From the NCBI GenBank assembly GCA_032209605.1, contig JASFXZ010000037.1, positions 4,991,001 through 5,055,000 on the forward strand: a DNA stretch of 64,000 bases. Reading direction: 5' to 3'. The notes beneath the pieces are model-generated. The model worked only from the letters and a program-made list of their open reading frames with translations, did no database searches and was not told the origin of the DNA. Shown here piece by piece: positions 36,620-47,217 of the stretch. Origin of the DNA: Mactromeris polynyma (lineage: Eukaryota > Mollusca > Bivalvia > Venerida > Mactridae). The translations under genes and the position numbers were made by a program. Each line of letters opens with the position of its first letter. Position 1 is the first letter of the stretch.

Positions 36620-37470
36620 CATCTAGAAGCCGAACATGCATTTATAAATAAGTGGATCAAACGAATCTTAAGTGAAATTCGCGAACATTAACCAGTTGTA
36701 TGAATCTAGTGGTCATAAAAGGTAAGAGGTGGCAGTTCTGTGCACTGTCAAGCCTGTTTCTAGTCTTATGATGTTTATCTTACCGAAAATGTATCACGAA
36801 TGTTAACAAGATAGCTAGATGAATATCGCAATAAATAAGTGGTTAAAACGAAACAATTCGCGAACGCTATCATGCTAACTGGTGGCAGTAATATGCCACC
36901 ATAGATATCACCGGGCCTACGCACTGTAACATATTTGTTCAAGTTACGCTTGTCACCTGACTTACCTGTTATTTTTTGACAGGTGAAATTGCATATTTAG
37001 GTACACTTGACTTAATCTCTCTATCAATATGCTGGTACCCGACTGATTGTTTACACTCACGTTTATGCTTATACAAACTATGATACCACTAGAGGAAGTG
37101 GCGCTCCAGTTCACGTGACAGGGAATCATATGACATATACAGACGGACTGTCGAAGGTGGAGAACTTGCCAAAGTTAAAGGTTGGTAGTTTATATCTCTA
37201 CTATTTGTATTTACTCTGCTTTAACAGTAGTGTGTATATCGTAATATATCTCTGACGTACAAGTTGACAGACTGAGAACATATTTCCAGTTTCCATCAAT
37301 TTATCCACCCGGATTTCTTCTCACAGAATTTTATATTCTTTTCTCTCTGTTCATTTGTGAACGGTAGTACTTGGAAACTCGCCTCCGCCTAATCTATCTT
37401 CAAATAATCTTATTACTGTCCAGGATTCTTCGAACTCGTTGGAAATAACAAAATTTACGATGTTTACTTT

Positions 37471-37577
37471 GAAAATCGGGAGATCGCGGATCCCGGTCGA
37501 GACATTGAAAATCGGGAGATCGCGGATCCCGGTCGAGACATTGAAAATCGGGAGATCGCGGATCCCGGTCGAGACAT
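37471..37577. repeat. 36-bp tandem repeat, 3 copies
   Basis: GAAAATCGGGAGATCGCGGA followed by TCCCGGTCGAGACATT is repeated three times almost without change. The surroundings (36620-37470 and 37578-38333) hold no recognised gene. Confidence 0.8.
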
Positions 37578-38333
37578 CGTAATTACACGGTCATAGACAG
37601 TCGTATATTTATTTAAACACACTAAGAAATAAAATTGAAAAAGGCACGTTAATGCCTTCATACAGACATACGCTAAACCACTGCATTATACTATTTGTTA
37701 TTACATTCCCAAAAATTCAAAACAGATATTTCCTATGCAAGAGCTAACTCGGCGCGTACATCTGATAAAAGCTTTTGTATCAGACTCGTGTATTTGTGTT
37801 TTTGGAAACGTGTACTAAATAAATCACAATGCAGTTTTATAGAGTACAAATGTATTGAGGCATTTTGTCATGTTTTCGGCTAAGCATATTTTTCAAGAAA
37901 ATGACCTCCACTAGTTTTACCTTTAAATAATATACAGAAACTGATCGTAAAATTATCATAATTCGAGATTTTATGGTAGTTTCGAGGTTAGAGCGATACC
38001 TGGACAAAAATATCACCCAACATTTAACAAAGTATGTATTTTGCATATCGCACTGAAAATTGTATTTGTATGAAAGGAGCACAATTGTGTTGGTGTCTGG
38101 TAACTCATTATTTAATTTTCAAGTTTGCATATTTTATGAAAGTTTCCTTATGACTTTGTAAAGTAGAAATAAAAAATGAATACAGGTTTAATGTTGCGTC
38201 GCGTTTATGCAAACATCCTCTAGTGAACGTATTCAAATTACTGAAAAGAATCCCCCCGTCCGTTTCAGTTTGATGCACATTCTTTATAACGATTGAAAAG
38301 TGCATTTTAAAGCTTAAACCATTTTGAAATGCA

Positions 38334-38516
38334 ATTATTCCATCACAAAAACGACAAAGTATTTGAAATATGTTTTAACTATTTATTCATTAACGTATGG
38401 CGATATTTTGTCAATGGCTGGTGAAATAGATATAATTATAATATCATTAAATTGTTTAGGTGTAAGTTACATGTATGTCCCGGCATCGGCCACTTACTGT
38501 TATGATAGAATACGCC
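38334..38516 (-). repeat. Split direct repeat B2 (element 3' end)
   Basis: 183 bp matching B1 at 39030-39212 with two substitutions (TAATATCATT / TAATAGCATT; CACTTACTG / CACATACTG). The flanks diverge immediately. Confidence 0.85.
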
Positions 38517-38825
38517 TAAATAAACGGCAAATTGTAGCATCAATAAAAATAACAAACGACATGAAAACAACTAAGAAAAATCAGCTCTGACAACAGCCGC
38601 TGAAAAATGTCTTGGACTTTTCAGATAACCGCATGGTATTGTGGTGTATAAACACGATCCTCCATGGAAATGCATCGTCTATTTGCTTTCCAGCCATGAC
38701 GAGAGTCTTCTAAGTGTCTCTACGTGACTATAACATGGACGGATGACATCAAAACGTTGCTATTCTGCAAAATTCAAAAGAAACTTTCGGCAGCAAACAA
38801 TATTTCTGGGAAGGTAGTGGGCTTT

Positions 38826-39032
38826 TTAGTTTTTCCGTTAAATTATACGATTAAGCTGACGTGTTACCTTGGGGCTTGCTGTTCGAAGAAAGAAAGATTC
38901 CAAGCTGTGCAGCCTCTTATATAGCGTGCTAAAGATAGCTCGCTGGATAATAACCAATCGTCGCGTAGTATTGATTTACCTCGTTTCTGGATGGAATAAA
39001 TAGTTTAACCTTGAGCGATTAAACTCGGTATT
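38826..39032 (-). repeat. Split direct repeat A2
   Basis: 207 bp matching A1 (44683-44889) with about four substitutions. Here it holds only one copy of the TTTTTCCGTTAAATTATACG segment, whereas the A1 side has five. It overlaps B1 by ATT. Confidence 0.85.
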
Positions 39033-39212
39033 ATTCCATCACAAAAACGACAAAGTATTTGAAATATGTTTTAACTATTTATTCATTAACGTATGGCGAT
39101 ATTTTGTCAATGGCTGGTGAAATAGATATAATTATAATAGCATTAAATTGTTTAGGTGTAAGTTACATGTATGTCCCGGCATCGGCCACATACTGTTATG
39201 ATAGAATACGCC
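39030..39212 (-). repeat. Split direct repeat B1
   Basis: Internal copy of B2, adjoining A2 as expected for the B1-A2 junction of Ngaro elements. The open frames that cover both B copies are not genes. Confidence 0.85.
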
Positions 39213-39377
39213 AAAAAGGTTCAGAAGCGAAGCAGAGCTGAGAGAATGGACCTTCCGCCAACTAGCGGTCTATCATAACGACGGACCCAGCCAAGAAACG
39301 CAAAATATCGCAAAATAAATGTAATACTATATTACCCAGCAAGAAGTGAACGAAATGCAGAGACTATGACATATCCA

Positions 39378-39990
39378 TTATTTACTTTTTGCCGGAAAAA
39401 TAACATCTGGACTATTCAATAAAGCATATACTGCCCCAGACATGGTGTTCAACATTAAATCACACCCAAGAACAGACAAGTGAACACCATCCGCCTGAAA
39501 GATTCTAATATCGTTTTTAATATCACAATATTTTATCGAACGACCTCCATTCTTTATTAAAAATGTGCTAAGACAGCTGTTTATTCATTTTCCTTGTTTT
39601 ATCAGCGACAATGTTACAAGGAATGTAACACCATGCTTGCCTTGGTAAAATTTGAGACCATGCAAGTAAAGTACGCGGAATCAAGGCCTGAAGCTGTCCA
39701 AAAATATCCTTCGCCTCCCATGTTAATTCTACACTTGGTTTGAAACCAACATCGTTTCCACCACAATGTTAAATAATAAGGTCAGGAATTGGATATAATG
39801 TGAGCATGTATGTGACCGTGTCTAAAATCTGAAAAAGCCTCATACGGCTTTGGTATTCCAAATACACGTGTACACAGAACCGTGCCAGACCAAGAACAGG
39901 ACCGTCCGGGCGCTGTAAAGACCTCTGGCAGGCAATTCTCACTATGGATGAGCCAATAATCCATACAGTCGACCCACATTAATAGCGGCG
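39378..39990 (-). pseudogene. SGNH/GDSL-type hydrolase relic of the retrotransposon
   Basis: Three SGNH blocks are visible on the minus strand: VWIIGSSIVRIA at about 39931-39966 (block I, with a candidate nucleophilic Ser), HCGGNDVG at about 39755 (block III, GxND) and ADGVHLS at about 39470-39494 (block V, DxxH). A stop codon immediately precedes HCGGND, and further stops and a frame change lie before block V, so the ORF is broken. From memory, hydrolase-like ORFs are reported for some Ngaro elements; their role there is unclear. It lies downstream of the recombinase in element sense. Confidence 0.7.
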
Positions 39991-40339
39991 AAACTGTCCT
40001 TATTTCTAAATAATTAACACACCCAGACACAGAAACGAATGTAATACGTCCTATGAAAACGCGTAATATACAAGTGCTACTGAAAACACGCCCGCCAAAT
40101 TAAAACTTTACTGGACACTGATGAAAAATATATGGCCCTTTAATTGCCACTTCCACTAGCATCACACGGACCCGACAACGGATTCCGTGTGAATCTGGAT
40201 TAATAAACGCCAAAAGCGGATCGCCGGGCCCAAATTGACAATGGCGAATCCTATATATACCATTTTTTGAAAACATTAAACTGAATAAATTATGAGGTTG
40301 CACTTTAATAATTCAACAGTATAAATTGTACCAACACCA

Positions 40340-40575
40340 GTAATGCATAATACCATATGCTTCTTTCGTTTTTAAATTCATAAAGCACACACATAATTAT
40401 CTTAAATGCATGATACCACATGCTTTTTAACAACTGACATAAAGCATAATACCGTATGCTTAGATACATATACCAAATATCATTGGTAACATAATACCAT
40501 ATGCTTTGTTCACTTTGTGTGTGCATAATAGCCACCATAAATAACATTTTCGCATGATACCACATGCTTTCATGT
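40340..40575. repeat. Interspersed GCATRATACCRYATGC motifs
   Basis: Five copies of a near-palindromic word, e.g. GCATAATACCATATGC, GCATGATACCACATGC and GCATAATACCGTATGC, at about 40344, 40408, 40443, 40490 and 40551, spaced unevenly between the recombinase ORF and the hydrolase relic. They could be recombinase- or host-protein-binding sites, or just decayed tandem repeats. Confidence 0.5.
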
Positions 40576-40647
40576 TTTACTTAAACAAATCGGCGGGCGC
40601 ACAGTAGCACCTGTTTTCAGACATTTGTTGTAATGGCATTTACAGAT

Positions 40648-41578
40648 CTAAGACCTTATATAAGATCTGTAAGCATTCGATCGCCAACGGCCCATTTTTT
40701 TTATCTCTTCAATCGGACAACCATGTTTATACAAACTCGTGGCACTACAAATTCTAAATGAATGTGATTTAAAAAATACATCCTTCAAACCAACACATTT
40801 TAAAGCCTTTTTGAGCACCACGTTGAATTGGTACGCGGTCAACGGACCACCATCCACATGACAAAATAGAGGTCCAGACAATTTAGGCCTATAAGTGAGG
40901 TACGTATATAAATGATCATAACAAAATTTGTTCTGACTATCAATACCTATGTCAATATGAGTCCCTATCCCTTTTTGATCCGTTTTTGACGAACCGTCGT
41001 ACAGTCGAATAACATTTGCCCCAAGTATAATGTTATCGTAGGAAAGTACCGATTTTGTTATGCCAACCTTAGCTACCGTAAATTCACTTATTCTAAGTAA
41101 TGCTATGTGTGCTAAGGAAAATGCAGCTGAAAACAGCACTGTTTCATATTGCGAACAACACACATTGGGGAGCGACTTAAGCATTTTTACAAGTATTTCC
41201 TGTGTAATAGGGTGTCTATTGTCATGCACCCGTCGTGTTCTGCGCAAACCTTCAAGCAATGATTTGATCAGAAATTGCTTAGTATTATATTTTAGCCCAT
41301 TAAGTTTGCATCGATAACTTATGGCAGACACATGACAAGAAGGCAATGTATTCAGAAATTGCAGCAGTGGTAGGTGGCCAACTTAACCCTTGCTTGGTTT
41401 GCATACAAAAACGCTCAAAAGAAGAAATTCCGAAATTGTATTTCTTGAATGTTATCTCCGCTAGTGATGCTTGCAAGAGTCTATCTACCTCGGGCTGAAA
41501 AGTTGCAAAAACTGCTGTGGGACCGGACTGGGCTGTTTTGCTGCATGTATCGGAAGTGACTGGTAGAGACGTGACCAC
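40648..41578 (-). pseudogene. Tyrosine recombinase of the Ngaro element (one frame break)
   Basis: The integrase/recombinase integrates the circular DNA copy. The N-terminal part lies at 41300-41578 (core-binding-like, FKKYNFGISSFERFC) and the catalytic part at 40648-41346. Catalytic residues visible are the Arg of ALLRISEF, the HxxR of KSHSFRICSAT and the terminal Tyr of RSNAYRSYIR, with the GRW motif before it. The two parts are in different frames and overlap around 41300-41346, so one indel separates them. The start overlaps the RNase H ORF end by about 94 nt in another frame, as in related elements. Confidence 0.85.
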
Positions 41579-43045
41579 TGAAAACGACTAATAGAATCAC
41601 AAATCGTATTCCGCTTACCGGCAATATGCACTGCTTTAATTGTGATATTATTCTTTAAAGTCAACAAGACAAAAAATCTTAACAAATGCATAACTCTTTT
41701 ATTCTTAGAAGACTTTTTGTTTAAAATATCAACCAAAGACTTGTTATCCGATCTCAGTACAATTTTTTTACAGGACAATTCGTGGCCCCAGACAGAAAAA
41801 GCCAAACATATTGGCACTAACTCTAAATAGGTAATATCTGAAACTGTATCGTCCCAGTTATTAGGCCAGCAGAAAACAGACCAACGACCTTGAAAATAAC
41901 AGCCACAACCCAACTTTCTATTTCCGGATGCGTCGGTGTAAAGCTCTACCGAAGAGTCTTCAGTCCAGCTTAAATCATTAAATGTACATGAACCATTGAA
42001 CTGCTCCAGGAAGTGGAGCCAGACCCAGGCATCATCTATTAGACCAGCATTTACCCTGATATAATGATGTGGCTTTTTTGATTTTGACATGGCGTCATAG
42101 AATCTGCGGTTAAAAGCACGACCTGCTGGAATAGCTTTACATATAAAATTGAGCAAACCAACTATGGACTGCAACTGCTTTAATCTCATTTTTTTACTAC
42201 CGATTAAAGAGAGTAATTCATCGCGGACTTTTTTTACCTTCTCTTCGGGAATCTTGATTGTTTGGCTAACCGAGTCTATCTCTAGACCCAAAAACGTTAA
42301 TTTTGTGACCGGTCCTACCCTTTTTTCCTTGCTAATGGGGAATTCCCAATTCCGAGCAAACCGATTCAAATACGTTAATAAGTTGCAAGCATTCAACATA
42401 TGAACCCCCTGCCATGAAGAAGTCATCCAACAAATGATCTATATTGTTAGATCTTGCTTCTTTAGTTACTAACCATTGAATAAAAGTAGCAAATTTCTCG
42501 AAAATGAAACATGAGCAGGAAGCGCCCATTGGAAGCATTTTTTGGATCCAGTAACCTTCGCCCGTCTTAATACCCATCAGATCAAAATCACCTGGCCAGA
42601 TCGGACAAAGATTAAAAGCTGATTGTATGTCAGCCTTTGCCATATAAGCTGAACTACCTATACGCTGCAAGATGTTGACAGCGTTGTCAAACTTTGAATA
42701 TTGGACGTGACAAAAAGCTGGGTCGATAAAATCATTAACGCTAAAACCCATCGGAAAGGACAAGTTAGTAATTAATCGCCAACCACCAGTGTTTTTCGGT
42801 ACCAAACCAACAGGATTTACCCGCAGGTTAGATACTGGAGGAAAAGGAAATGGCCCAATAACTCTACCTAACGAACGATACTTGTACAGCTTTGACGTTA
42901 GAATTGCGCTTTCACGTCTTGCCGAAATTAAATTGTTTGACCGAACTGGCAACCTTGGACCATCATAGTTAAGTTTAAAACCTGTCAAAAAACCTAAGTT
43001 TAAGAATTTAGCGTCTTCTGTGTTGGGATAATTCGCCAAATGCAC
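41485..43045 (-). pseudogene. Reverse transcriptase-RNase H of the Ngaro element (one frame break)
   Basis: RT motifs in order: NPVGLVPKNTGGWRLI, KADIQSAF (motif A Asp), PMGASCSCF (motif B) and LLDDFF (motif C, the two catalytic Asp), in the frame 42332-43045. The RNase H part (41485-42426) begins with FLGLEIDS and shows YTDASG, LELVP, LRSDNKS and HIAGKRNTICDSISR, carrying the expected acidic residues. The two frames join at a CCCC run near 42345, where one base too many shifts the frame. Upstream a similar shift near 43045 separates RT from the gag side. It copies the element RNA into DNA and removes the RNA strand. Confidence 0.88.
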
Positions 43046-43084
43046 CCCAGTGCATATATATTAATAGGTGTTTTTCCCATGGCC

Positions 43085-44039
43085 CATAAATCTGCCATTC
43101 GGAATTTGACCCCCGAAGGATCGTGGTACGTTGTGTTGCGACCTGAAACGTATACCAGGATAACGTGGTCTTAAAAATTGCTGGCTCAAATTTCTTTGAG
43201 CAAACGGGCGCTGAAAACGAGAACTAGTTTCACCATTAAGAGAGTTACAAGTTACAGCCGAGTGATGTCCTTGACATTAAATACAAAAATGAGTATATTT
43301 ACAATTTTTTTCCGCACAGTAGCCTCTCTGATTGAAAGTAAAACAAGGTTTGTTAGCGGAGGAAACAGGAATAGAAACACCTAAATGGTGCAAAGGCTGC
43401 ATGAACAACATCCATAATTCTGGATCTACGGTTTTCCAAGACATGTTAGCAAATATAGATTTTTTTCAAACGAAATTGACTATCGTAGTTTGTCCAACCT
43501 GAAAACTTTGTAGCTGCTAGCCTGATATTATGGAAATACTGTAAGAGACTTTGCGCTTCCGCATGGTGTCTTTCAACATACACCGACATGCATATAATGA
43601 ATGCATCGGACCAAGGTTCGATCATCTCCGAGAGCTTTGGAAATTCGTCTTTTGACGACACCACAAGTTCTCCTCTTACCAACTGAATGTTTTGCCTTTG
43701 AACTTCTCCCGGATTATTTTTCAATAAGGCACTAAATTCTATAAATACATTTGCCCAAATTGTGTCCTTGATCGCAACTGGGACATGTGCTGTTAGCATA
43801 ACTCCGGTACAAGTAGCAGTCATGCCATTATCAATTAAATTTAAAATGTTGATAGAGTTATCACTTGTACCTGACTGAATATTGTCCGACAGTTGAAATG
43901 TGTCTGGCGTCCCCCTGTCACATGCCTCCTGGTTAGATCCCGAGGGAAACACGTCACCGGATTCCCAACCTCGCCTGACTCGCTTGGGAGGAACTGTTTG
44001 CTTCGGCGTCTCTAGCGGGCGCCGACTTTTTCTTGGCAT
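43085..44039 (-). pseudogene. Gag-like ORF with CCHC-type zinc finger (broken)
   Basis: The first ATG is at 44039 (MPRKSRRPL, a basic start). The frame is open to 43446, ending RLKKIYIC. A T7 run at 43460-43466 (A7 in sense) is where the frame is lost. Downstream, in another frame, come RGYCAEKNCKYTHFCI and CQGHHSAVTC (about 43246-43345), a Cys/His zinc-binding region typical of gag in this class, interrupted by one TAA. It would package the element RNA. Start choice: the upstream in-frame codons lack ATG. Confidence 0.7.
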
Positions 44040-44456
44040 CTTTTGCACGGTTGTGTTGATTGTTGATGATATGTAAATAAACCAAATGAGCTAAATTAGA
44101 AAAAATGTTTTAAAATTAACTACGAAACTACAAACACATCACTTGATTCTACCGCGCAGAAAATGAACAACGGTTCAATTATTTATTTTTAATTAAGTTA
44201 TGCAGATCAAATACTTTTATTTATATCCATGATTAATATACTAATTCATAGCTCATCGTTCAAGTGTACTTTAAAAATCTGCACAGGCACGACACGTGTT
44301 TCTTTTTAAAACACCAGTTTAAATAGCTATTTATCTAGTTTTTAAAACAAACAAATTACACAAATCAAACTCTTATTATAATGTCATGATTTATAATACT
44401 ACATCAAGCTTCTAGGGTCTAGTGTAACTTTAAAATTTACACAGCACGCCACCTTT

Positions 44457-44741
44457 TTAGTTTTTCCCGTTAAATTATACGATTAAGATGACGTATTACC
44501 TTGGGGCTTGCTGTTATTTTTTCCGTTAAGTTATACGATTAAGATGACGTGTTACCTTTGGGCTTGCTGTTAGTTTTTTCCGTTAAATTATACGATTAAG
44601 ATGACGTGTTACCTTGGGGCTTGCTGTTAGTTTTTCCGTTAAATTATACGATTAAGATGACGTGTTACCTTGGGGCTTGCTGTTAGTTTTTCCGTTAAAT
44701 TATACGATTAAGATGACGTGTTACCTTGGGGCTTGCTGTTC
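44457..44741 (-). repeat. 56/57-bp tandem repeat in the element's 5' region, 5 copies
   Basis: Five units with CGTTAAATTATACGATTAAG and GTTACCTTGGGGCTTGCTGT start at about 44468, 44524, 44581, 44637 and 44693. A2 has only one such unit. In element sense they lie downstream of the TATA-like box, so they would form part of the 5' leader. Confidence 0.85.
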
Positions 44742-44889
44742 GAAGAAAGAAAGATTCCAAGCTGTGCAGCTTCTTATATAGCGTGCTAAAGATAGCTCGC
44801 TTGATAATAACCAATCGTCGCGTAGTATTGATTTACCTCGTTTCTGGATGGAATAAATAGTTTAACATTGAGCGATTAAACTCGGTATT
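44683..44889 (-). repeat. Split direct repeat A1 (element 5' end)
   Basis: Outer boundary set by comparison with A2: identity stops after CTCGGTATT at 44889. It contains the TATA-like promoter. Confidence 0.85.
44773..44782 (-). promoter_or_regulatory. TATA-like box of the Ngaro element
   Basis: GCTATATAAG on the minus strand, about 110 bp inside the element's 5' end and duplicated in A2. It suits transcription toward gag. No experimental support. Confidence 0.45.
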
Positions 44890-45546
44890 CTATACGGAAG
44901 TAAACTGAAATGTTTGCAATGAAATAATTTTCATATGATGGGGAATACAAAGCAACTTGTTAACAAGTGCTTGCAGTAAATTAAATAATGTTTTCCAATA
45001 GTTAAATTCAAATTTTCATATTGTGACATGAAATTTGAGAAACAAATTGTAATTTTCATAAGGAAGCCTTTCTCAGCCCGCTATTATTTTCATGTCTTCA
45101 TTATAGTACAAGATTTATTTCAATAGTACTAAATAACATGAAATTGTATACTTAATCAACCATGTTAGTTTTTGTCGCGTCATTTATTTAAAAAAAAACC
45201 TATACCACCTCACGTTTTTAATTTTGTTTCGCGTCATTTAGTTCAAAGGCTTTAAAATGACATAGCAATTTCATGTAAAATATGTGTTAAATAGTTTTAT
45301 AAGGTATGACATTCCTGTGAAGGAAAATATATTTCACTTCGCTCTATTTGATTCTACATGTATATTACTGATTTATTGTTCGCACTGCGAAGTTCTGCTG
45401 TTTTTGTGATGTTAGCCGGATACATTATAGGTTGTATGCCATAATATTATACTTGAGAGCTCGTTTTGACGTATATCGCCTTACTCACGACTTCATATTA
45501 CCCAGCATTCATTGTTTCTTGAGTGGAGTGGAGTAAGATGGACACT
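44890..45546. other. Non-coding, nothing recognised
   Basis: AT-rich flank of the retrotransposon, without gene or repeat. Confidence 0.35.
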
Positions 45547-46347
45547 CGGTTAGCTCAGTCGGTTGCTCAGTCGGTAGCTCAGCCGGTATCTCAGTCGGTA
45601 TCCCAGTCGGTAGCTCAGTCGATATCCCAGTCGGTAGCTCAGTCGGTAGCTCAGTCGGTAGCTCAGTCAGTAGCTCGCTCGGTAGCTCAGTCGGTGGCCC
45701 AGTCGGTAGCTCAATAGGTAGCTTAGTCGGTAGCCCAGTCGGTAGCTCAGTCGGTAGCCAAATCGGTAGCTCAGTCGGTAGCTCAGTCGGTAGCTCAGTC
45801 GGTAGCTCACCCGGTAGCTCAGTCGGTAGCTCAGTCGGTAGCTCACCCGGCAGCTCAGTCGGTGGCCCAGTCGGTAGCCCAGTCGGTAGCCCAATCGGTA
45901 GCTCAGTCGGTAGCTGAGTCGGTAGCTCACCCGGTAGCTGAGTCGGTGACCCAGTCGGTAGCTCAGTAGGTAGCTCAGTCGGTAGCTCAGTCGGTAGCTC
46001 AGTCGGTAGCTTAGTCGGTAGCTCAGTCAGTAGCTCAGTCGGTAGGCCAGTCGGTAGCTCAGTCGGTAGGTCAGTATGTAGCTCAGTCGGTAGCTCAGTC
46101 GGTCGCTCAGCCGGTAGCTCAGTCGGTGACGCAGTCGGTAGCTCATTCGGTAGCTCTGTCGGTAGCTCTGTTGGTAGCTCAGTCGGTAGCTCAGTCGGTA
46201 GCTCAGTCGGTAGCTCAGTCGGTAGCCCAGTCGGTAGCTCAGTCGGTTGCTCAGTCAGTAGCTTAGTCGGTAGGCCAGCCGGTAGCTCAGTCGGTATGTC
46301 AGTATGTAGCCCAGTCGGTAGCTCAGTCTGTAGCGCAGTCGGTAGAG
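45547..46347 (+). repeat. 12-bp minisatellite equal to the Pol III A box, about 66 copies
   Basis: The unit TAGCTCAGTCGG fits the A-box consensus TRGCNNAGYNGG at every position, and the unit length equals the A-box length. It is preceded by a tRNA-5'-like GATGGACACTCGGT and runs into the rest of a tRNA-like sequence at 46331-46400. The array looks like an expansion of the D-arm of a tRNA or SINE head. The 293-codon minus frame (Glu-Leu-Pro-Thr repeats) and the plus frames are artefacts of a stop-free 12-mer. Confidence 0.9.
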
Positions 46348-46400
46348 CGTCGTACCAGTGTTTAGGGGGTCGTTCGTGAGTTTGAACCACACATCGGACG
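46331..46400 (+). tRNA. tRNA-like 3' part downstream of the A-box array
   Basis: TAGCGCAGTCGGTAGAGCG (D-arm) is followed by an anticodon-like arm and GAGTTTGAACC, a weak box B about 37 nt after the A box. Stems pair poorly, so it is a tRNA-derived repeat rather than a functional tRNA. Confidence 0.5.
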
Positions 46401-47217
46401 CACTTTTTGCCTTATGTTAATTTACTTTATGCTTTATTCCCTTCCATCTATGACAATTTCTAGGAACAGTGATTGGGTGTAAGGTTTACAGTTGATTCTG
46501 ACCCTAGTCATTTCACTCCAAGGATGTTTATCCCCAATATTATGACAATAGTATTTTAATTCATGATACATGCTTATTTGTATGTGAAGAGGGTATTACA
46601 AACGCAATTGTTCATGACTTAAATTAACATTTCTTTACAATATTTAATTTCAAAGATAAGGTGAATAGAATTTCAAACACAATACATAATACCAAAGAAT
46701 GATCCCAATATTCATTATCTCAAATAAGATCTCAATTGAATATTTACGACGTAACTTTACACCTGCATTGATACATGTATGATTTGTCGTTGCCATATCT
46801 TAGGAAAATAAAAGTTTTCTATCTGAAATACTTAAAATTGCAGATTTAAACTTGTTATGAAAAACGTCTGTAGCATGAAACCAACATGTCTGCTCATTTG
46901 ACACACGGGTGATTGGAGTATGTATTCTATCGTAAACATATATATACGCAAAACTAATTGGTTGCGTTCAATATTCGTTCAAATTTAAATTCAAGTATAA
47001 ATTCAACCTCGAATCTACCAGAAATGATAATTTCATTGTATATTTATTAAAATATGTAATACATTGATAAATGATACTTTAAATGCATTGATAAATGATA
47101 CTTTAAATGCATTGATAAATGATACTTTAAATGCATTGATAAATGATACTTTAAATGCATTGATAAATGACAAATGTGTATCAAAATATAATACAGAAAT
47201 GAAATTTATTTACCAAA
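46401..47217. other. Upstream region of the NLR gene; 24-bp repeat at 47060-47171
   Basis: A 24-bp unit ATGCATTGATAAATGATACT plus TTAA is repeated about 4.5 times ending about 45 bp before the predicted start codon. No TATA box or CpG island is obvious. The promoter may lie here, but nothing in the sequence proves it. Confidence 0.5.

Larger units (their letters stand above)
38334..44889 (-). mobile_element. Ngaro-type tyrosine-recombinase retrotransposon, near-complete
   Basis: In minus-strand sense the order is A1 (44889-44683), gag, RT/RNase H, tyrosine recombinase, SGNH-hydrolase relic, B1 (39212-39030), A2 (39032-38826), B2 (38516-38334). B1 and A2 share ATT at 39030-39032, and the outer ends of A1 and B2 also terminate in ATT. 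This A1-ORFs-B1-A2-B2 layout (split direct repeats) is the hallmark of Ngaro-like elements, which integrate by a tyrosine recombinase from a circular intermediate and make no target duplication. B copies differ at 2 of 183 positions and A copies at about 4 of 207, so insertion was recent, yet the ORFs carry frame breaks. Confidence 0.85.

Noticed and set aside
38324..38590. 88-codon frame and its twin at 39059-39241 as a duplicated gene
   Set aside because: Both are the B1/B2 repeats of the retrotransposon.
45509..46390. 293-codon minus frame of Leu-Pro-Thr-Glu repeats resembling a structural protein
   Set aside because: It is the complement of the 12-bp A-box array and ends within tRNA-like sequence.
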